Assembly: GCA_050486545.1 (NCBI GenBank)
Contig: JBJHDM010000009.1
Coordinates: 1-64,000 of the forward strand
DNA from: DAOMNN01 sp050486545
Lineage (GTDB): Bacteria > Pseudomonadota > Gammaproteobacteria > Burkholderiales > Rhodocyclaceae
Length of the DNA: 64,000 bases
Direction of reading: 5' to 3'
In this document: piece by piece, positions 60,630 to 64,000 of the stretch
How the letters are laid out: the number at the start of each line of letters is the position of its first letter
Position numbering within the stretch: the stretch's first letter is position 1
Notes under the pieces: model-generated
The model's database searches: none
What the model was told of the DNA's origin: nothing
What the model saw: the letters and a program-made list of their open reading frames with translations, nothing else
Made by a program: the position numbers and the translations under genes

Positions 60630-61121
60630 TCAGCGACCTTCGGGCAAGGGCTGCTCGTCAAGCGCGGCGGCGGCGGCGCAGCCGCAACCTCCCTGCGGCA
60701 AGGGTCCCTCGGACGACGGAACCGTCTCGGTTTCGAAATCGAATCCGATCGTTTGCAGATGGAACGCCAGCGCCGCATCCATGCCGCCGGCGTGGTTCTC
60801 GAACCAGCGCGGCAACTCCTCGACCAAGCGCCTGACGAAGAAGACGTCACCGCGTGCGGCGTGCTTCTGCACCTCCGCGAGGACCTCCAGCACGCGATCA
60901 TGCTCGGCCCGGTGACATCCCGGGAAGCCGACGCGCTCCATCCATCGATTTTCCTGCCCGAAATGGTCGATCGTGTGTGCGACCAGGGCATCGAGTGCCG
61001 TCATCAGTTCGTCCGCGTCCGCTTCGGCAAGGCGGTTCCATAGCTCGACGAATTCGCGATGGGTCGCGTCCATCCGCTCGACACCGAGCTCCAGCGTGCT
61101 GTTCCACTGCAAATCTGCCAT
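60630..61121 (-). CDS. Bacteriohemerythrin with Cys-bearing C-terminal tail
   Basis: Single-domain O2-binding di-iron protein of 163 residues. The expected ligands are all present: H21, H53, E57, H70, H74, H110 and D115. It may store or deliver O2, or sense it. A C-terminal extension (about residues 128-163) holds the motif GGCGCAAAAAL, not part of the hemerythrin fold, and could bind a metal or thiol. The ATG at 61121 gives MADLQWNSTLELGVERMD; a longer frame to 61163 was rejected. Confidence 0.88.
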   Translation of the reverse strand: MADLQWNSTLELGVERMDATHREFVELWNRLAEADADELMTALDALVAHTIDHFGQENRWMERVGFPGCHRAEHDRVLEVLAEVQKHAARGDVFFVRRLVEELPRWFENHAGGMDAALAFHLQTIGFDFETETVPSSEGPLPQGGCGCAAAAALDEQPLPEGR

Positions 61122-61197
61122 CAATCGGTCTCCCGAAACGCTTTCCGCAAGGAGGCCGGGCATATCCCACGAGGCGGGACCGATCCCGTTCTCCGCA

Positions 61198-61662
61198 TCA
61201 CTTCACGACTTTGAGGTGGCCTCGCCGCGGTGAAGAACCGCCGTCGTCCGGTCCATCGTCGTCCGCTGGCCGATCTTCGCGGTGCGCGTCCACCTCTTCG
61301 GTGGCCGACGATGCCTCATCCGTATCGACCTGCTCCGACTCCGGATCGGGCAAGCTCCGCTCGAAGGCCATTCCCTGTCCGTTCTCGCGTGCGTAGATGG
61401 CGAGCACGTGGCTCATCGGGATCAGCAGCGTATGGGCCGCACCGCCGAACCGGGCCTGAAAACTGATGGTGTCGTTTCCCATCACCAGATTGTTCGTCGC
61501 TTCCGGGCCGAGGTTCAGGACGATCTGGCCGTCCTGCGCGTACCCGGGAGGTACGACCACCCGATCATCCACCGCGACGGCAATATGCGGTGTCAGTCCC
61601 TGGTCGATGCACCACTCGTGGATCGCGCGCACAAGATAGGGCTTGGTGGACGCGATCGTCAT
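61198..61662 (-). CDS. sspB: ClpXP adaptor SspB
   Basis: Adaptor that delivers ssrA-tagged proteins to ClpXP. The 154-residue product has the substrate-binding domain (STKPYLVRAIHEWCIDQGLTP to MSHVLAIYARENGQGM), a long acidic linker, and the C-terminal ClpX-binding motif RGHLKVVK. It follows sspA, 49 bp downstream, as in most proteobacteria. Confidence 0.95.
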   Translation of the reverse strand: MTIASTKPYLVRAIHEWCIDQGLTPHIAVAVDDRVVVPPGYAQDGQIVLNLGPEATNNLVMGNDTISFQARFGGAAHTLLIPMSHVLAIYARENGQGMAFERSLPDPESEQVDTDEASSATEEVDAHREDRPADDDGPDDGGSSPRRGHLKVVK

Positions 61663-61711
61663 GAACCCTCACGCTGCCCGTGCGAAACCCCGAGGAGGCA
61701 GGGAATGCGGC

Positions 61712-62308
61712 TCATCGCCGCATGACCTTCTCGGAAGGGGTGAGTGCATCGATGAAGCCCTGGCGACTGAAGATGCGCTCGGCATATTTCATGATGCCGA
61801 CGGCGGCCTTGGGAAGTTCGATGCCGTAGTGCTCCAGGCGCCACAGCAGGGGCGCGATCGCGACGTCGAGCATCGAGAATTCGTCCCCGAGCATGTACTT
61901 CTGCTTGGCGAACACCGGGGCGAATTGCACCAGTTGATCGCGCACGTAGGCCCGGCTCTTCTCAGCAGCCTTCTGATTCTTCTCGAGTTCGTCGATGTGC
62001 GTGAACAACTCCTGCTCGAAGGTGTGCAGCAGCTGCCGCGCGCGAGCCCGAAGGATCGGATCGGGCGGCATCAGCTGCGGATGCGGAAAGCGTTCGTCGA
62101 TGTACTCGTTGATGATGTTGGACTCATAGAGCACGAGGTCGCGATCGACGAGCACCGGTACGCGGTTGTACGGATTGATCACCGCGATGTCTTCGGGCTT
62201 GTTGTAGAGATCGACGTCGATCACCTCGAAGTCCATCCCTTTCTCGAACAGAACGATCCGGCAACGATGACTGAAGGGGTCAGTAGTGCCGGAATAGAGG
62301 GTCATCAT
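61712..62308 (-). CDS. sspA: Stringent starvation protein A
   Basis: RNA-polymerase-associated protein of GST fold, without GST activity. The 198-residue product begins MMTLYSGTTDPFSHRCRIVLFEKG and has YNRVPVLVDRDLVLYESNIINEYIDERFPHP-type sequence, typical of SspA. The start is either of two adjacent ATGs (62308, 62305). It lies between petC and sspB, the usual betaproteobacterial order. Confidence 0.95.
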   Translation of the reverse strand: MMTLYSGTTDPFSHRCRIVLFEKGMDFEVIDVDLYNKPEDIAVINPYNRVPVLVDRDLVLYESNIINEYIDERFPHPQLMPPDPILRARARQLLHTFEQELFTHIDELEKNQKAAEKSRAYVRDQLVQFAPVFAKQKYMLGDEFSMLDVAIAPLLWRLEHYGIELPKAAVGIMKYAERIFSRQGFIDALTPSEKVMRR

Positions 62309-62414
62309 GATGTGGAAACTCCGGATTCGAAAAACAAATCGCACCGCGCGAGCCACGCGCGGTGCGTTCGGAGCGGTGGCCTCACCGGTTCGGGACCGGT
62401 TTCACCGCATCCGT

Positions 62415-63170
62415 TCAGTGAATGTCCTTCCAGTAATTCTTCTTCAGTGCATAGGCCAGAACCGAGAAGGCTGCAAGGAAGATCAACACAAAGGCACCGA
62501 TGGAGCGGCGCCTTTCGGCGACGGGCTCGCCCATCCACACCAGGAACGATACGAGGTCGGCCATCGCCTGGTCGTACTCGTCCGGCGTCATCGAACCCGG
62601 TCGCGCGAGTTCGAAGCTCCAGTCCCGAGAGCCGTCGGGGTTCTCCGTGTAGGTCGCCACTTGCTCGCCCTGCAGTTCCCACAGGACATGCGGCATGCCG
62701 ACGTTCTCGAAGACCGCGTTGTTCCAGCCGGTGGCACGATCGGGATCGCGATAGAACTGGCGCATGTAGGTATAGAGCCAGTCCGCACCCGGGAAGGTAT
62801 GCCCGGAGCGCTGACGTGCGATGAGCGTCAGATCGGGCGGAGCCGCGCCGAACCATATCTTGCCTTCGTCCGGACGCATCGCGATCTTCATCAGATCACC
62901 GACGCGCTCGCCGGTGAACATCAGGTTGTCGCGGATCTGGTCCTCGCTCAGGCCGATCTCCCTAAGCTTGTTGTAACGCATGAAGCTGGCGCTATGGCAG
63001 TTCAGGCAGTAGTTCACAAACAGCTTTGCGCCGTGCTGCAGCGAAGCAGGGGCCATGCTGATGGGTGCCTTGTCGAGCTTGACCGGCGCACCGGCGGCAA
63101 AGGCAAGGGCCGGAGCGAGCAAGGCGACCGCGAACAGGCGCTTGAGGGTTTTGATCATACGGATAGTCAT
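62415..63170 (-). CDS. petC: Ubiquinol-cytochrome c reductase cytochrome c1
   Basis: Membrane-anchored c-type cytochrome of the bc1 complex. The 251-residue product has a signal peptide (LKRLFAVALLAPALAFAAG), the haem-binding CLNCH, a downstream Met-containing region, and a C-terminal anchor helix (IGAFVLIFLAAFSVLAYAL). The ATG at 63170 overlaps the petB stop (ATGA); an inner ATG at 63158 is an alternative start. Confidence 0.95.
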   Translation of the reverse strand: MTIRMIKTLKRLFAVALLAPALAFAAGAPVKLDKAPISMAPASLQHGAKLFVNYCLNCHSASFMRYNKLREIGLSEDQIRDNLMFTGERVGDLMKIAMRPDEGKIWFGAAPPDLTLIARQRSGHTFPGADWLYTYMRQFYRDPDRATGWNNAVFENVGMPHVLWELQGEQVATYTENPDGSRDWSFELARPGSMTPDEYDQAMADLVSFLVWMGEPVAERRRSIGAFVLIFLAAFSVLAYALKKNYWKDIH

Positions 63171-64000
63171 TTGAAAGTCACCCTTTCCGGTTCCGGTTGG
63201 CACTTGTCGAGCTTGCTGTACCACGGCATCAGCAGGAAGAAAGCGAAATACAGCACCGAGCAGATCTGTGCCAGCAGGGTACGCCCCGGCGTCGGTGGAA
63301 GAATGCCGAGGTAGCCGAGGATGAAGAAGGAAATCACGAAGATGGCGAGCGCGGCCTTGAAAATCGGGCCACGGTAGCGGATCGACTTGACCGGACTGCG
63401 ATCGAGCCAAGGCAGGAAGAACAGGATCACCACCGCAGCACCCATCGCGACGACACCCCAGAAAGCGGCATCCAGCCCGAACAGCGGGTAGGTGACCGCA
63501 CGCAGCACGGAGTAGTACGGTGTGAAGTACCACACCGGTGCGATGTGCGGTGGCGTCTTCAGCGGGTCGGCCGGAATGAAGTTGTTATATTCGAGGAAGA
63601 ACCCGAAGAACGTCGGCGCGAAAAACACCACCGCCGAGAACAGGAACAGGAACACCACCACGCCGAAGATGTCCTTCACCGTGTAGTACGGATGAAAGGG
63701 AATCCCGTCGAGCGGCACGCCGTTGGCGTCCTTCTTCTTCTTGATCTCGACCCCGTCGGGGTTGTTCGAGCCCACTTCGTGCAGCGCGACGATGTGCGCC
63801 AGCACCAGGCCGATCAGTACCAGCGGGACCGCGATCACATGCAGGGCGAAGAAGCGGTTCAGCGTCGCGTCACCGATGACGAAATCGCCGCGAATGACGG
63901 TGGTGAGATCCTCTCCGATCACCGGGATCGCCGAGAACAGGTTGATGATGACCTGCGCTCCCCAGAACGACATCTGACCCCAGGGCAGGATGTAGCCCAT
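63167..64000 (-). CDS. petB: Cytochrome b of the bc1 complex (partial, C-terminal part)
   Basis: Di-haem, quinone-binding membrane subunit. The window cuts off the N-terminus, leaving 277 residues of a protein that is usually about 400. Visible are GYILPWGQMSFWGAQVI, the second histidine pair in LHVIAVPLVLIGLVLAH, and the Qo motif PVWY (in APVWYFTPYYS) in place of the textbook PEWY. About six membrane helices remain. petC overlaps its stop by four bases. Confidence 0.95.
   Translation of the reverse strand: MGYILPWGQMSFWGAQVIINLFSAIPVIGEDLTTVIRGDFVIGDATLNRFFALHVIAVPLVLIGLVLAHIVALHEVGSNNPDGVEIKKKKDANGVPLDGIPFHPYYTVKDIFGVVVFLFLFSAVVFFAPTFFGFFLEYNNFIPADPLKTPPHIAPVWYFTPYYSVLRAVTYPLFGLDAAFWGVVAMGAAVVILFFLPWLDRSPVKSIRYRGPIFKAALAIFVISFFILGYLGILPPTPGRTLLAQICSVLYFAFFLLMPWYSKLDKCQPEPERVTFK

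Overview
The window reads as the chromosome of a chemolithoautotrophic betaproteobacterium (inference). It is GC-rich and densely coded, with many GTG starts and four-base start/stop overlaps. Three things point there: a non-carboxysomal form IA RuBisCO cluster (cbbR divergent from cbbLSQO), betaproteobacterial gene orders (hemA-prfA-prmC-grxD; dusB-fis-purH-purD; argH beside algZ/algR and hemC-hemD-hemX-hemY/ppc; petB-petC-sspA-sspB), and a cytochrome b with a PVWY Qo motif. No genus can be named safely. Almost every locus is housekeeping. I see no transposase, integrase, phage gene or CRISPR array.

Layout. 1-6.5 kb: end of a DUF3422 gene, purC, an MFS transporter, a DUF2189 membrane protein, oligopeptidase A and a small glutaredoxin-like periplasmic protein. 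6.5-12.6 kb: the Calvin-cycle cluster cbbL-cbbS-cbbQ-cbbO on the minus strand and cbbR on the plus strand. 12.6-14.4 kb: xthA, then a Crp/Fnr regulator, a perfect 16-bp palindrome and a DUF2892 membrane protein. 14.4-22 kb: lptD-surA-pdxA-rsmA (minus) diverging from amgK-murU (plus; peptidoglycan recycling). 22-29.8 kb: pepP-ubiH, dusB-fis-purH-purD and hemF. 29.8-34.3 kb: hemC-hemD-hemX-hemY (minus). 34.4-42.7 kb: ppc, the algZ/algR two-component pair, argH, a Ser/Thr kinase fused to a cyclic-nucleotide-binding domain, and a fructosamine-kinase-like gene.

42.7-46.5 kb is the one accessory-looking locus. A sigma-54-like promoter and a hairpin-rich leader precede five co-directional genes: a Cys-rich, probably exported protein with a CTPGFWKNN motif, a PqqD-like protein, an HprK-related kinase, a nucleotidyltransferase-like protein and a small membrane protein. 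The PqqD + HprK-like kinase + nucleotidyltransferase set resembles tailoring modules of phosphorylated RiPPs and is the best candidate here for an undescribed system.

46.6-50.5 kb: hemA-prfA-prmC-grxD and tRNA-Phe(GAA) with a clear promoter and terminator. 50.5-55.3 kb: a TctD/TctE-like two-component pair and groES-groEL under a sigma-32-type promoter plus a perfect CIRCE element. 55.4-64 kb: a PilJ-domain exported protein, tamA, fbp, a dadA-like oxidoreductase, a bacteriohemerythrin, sspB-sspA, and petC plus the C-terminal part of petB, cut by the window end.

Together the genes cover CO2 fixation (RuBisCO with its CbbQO activase, FBPase), anaplerosis (PEPC), bc1 respiration, haem and purine synthesis, outer-membrane biogenesis (LptD, SurA, TamA) and proteostasis (GroESL, SspAB, PrlC).
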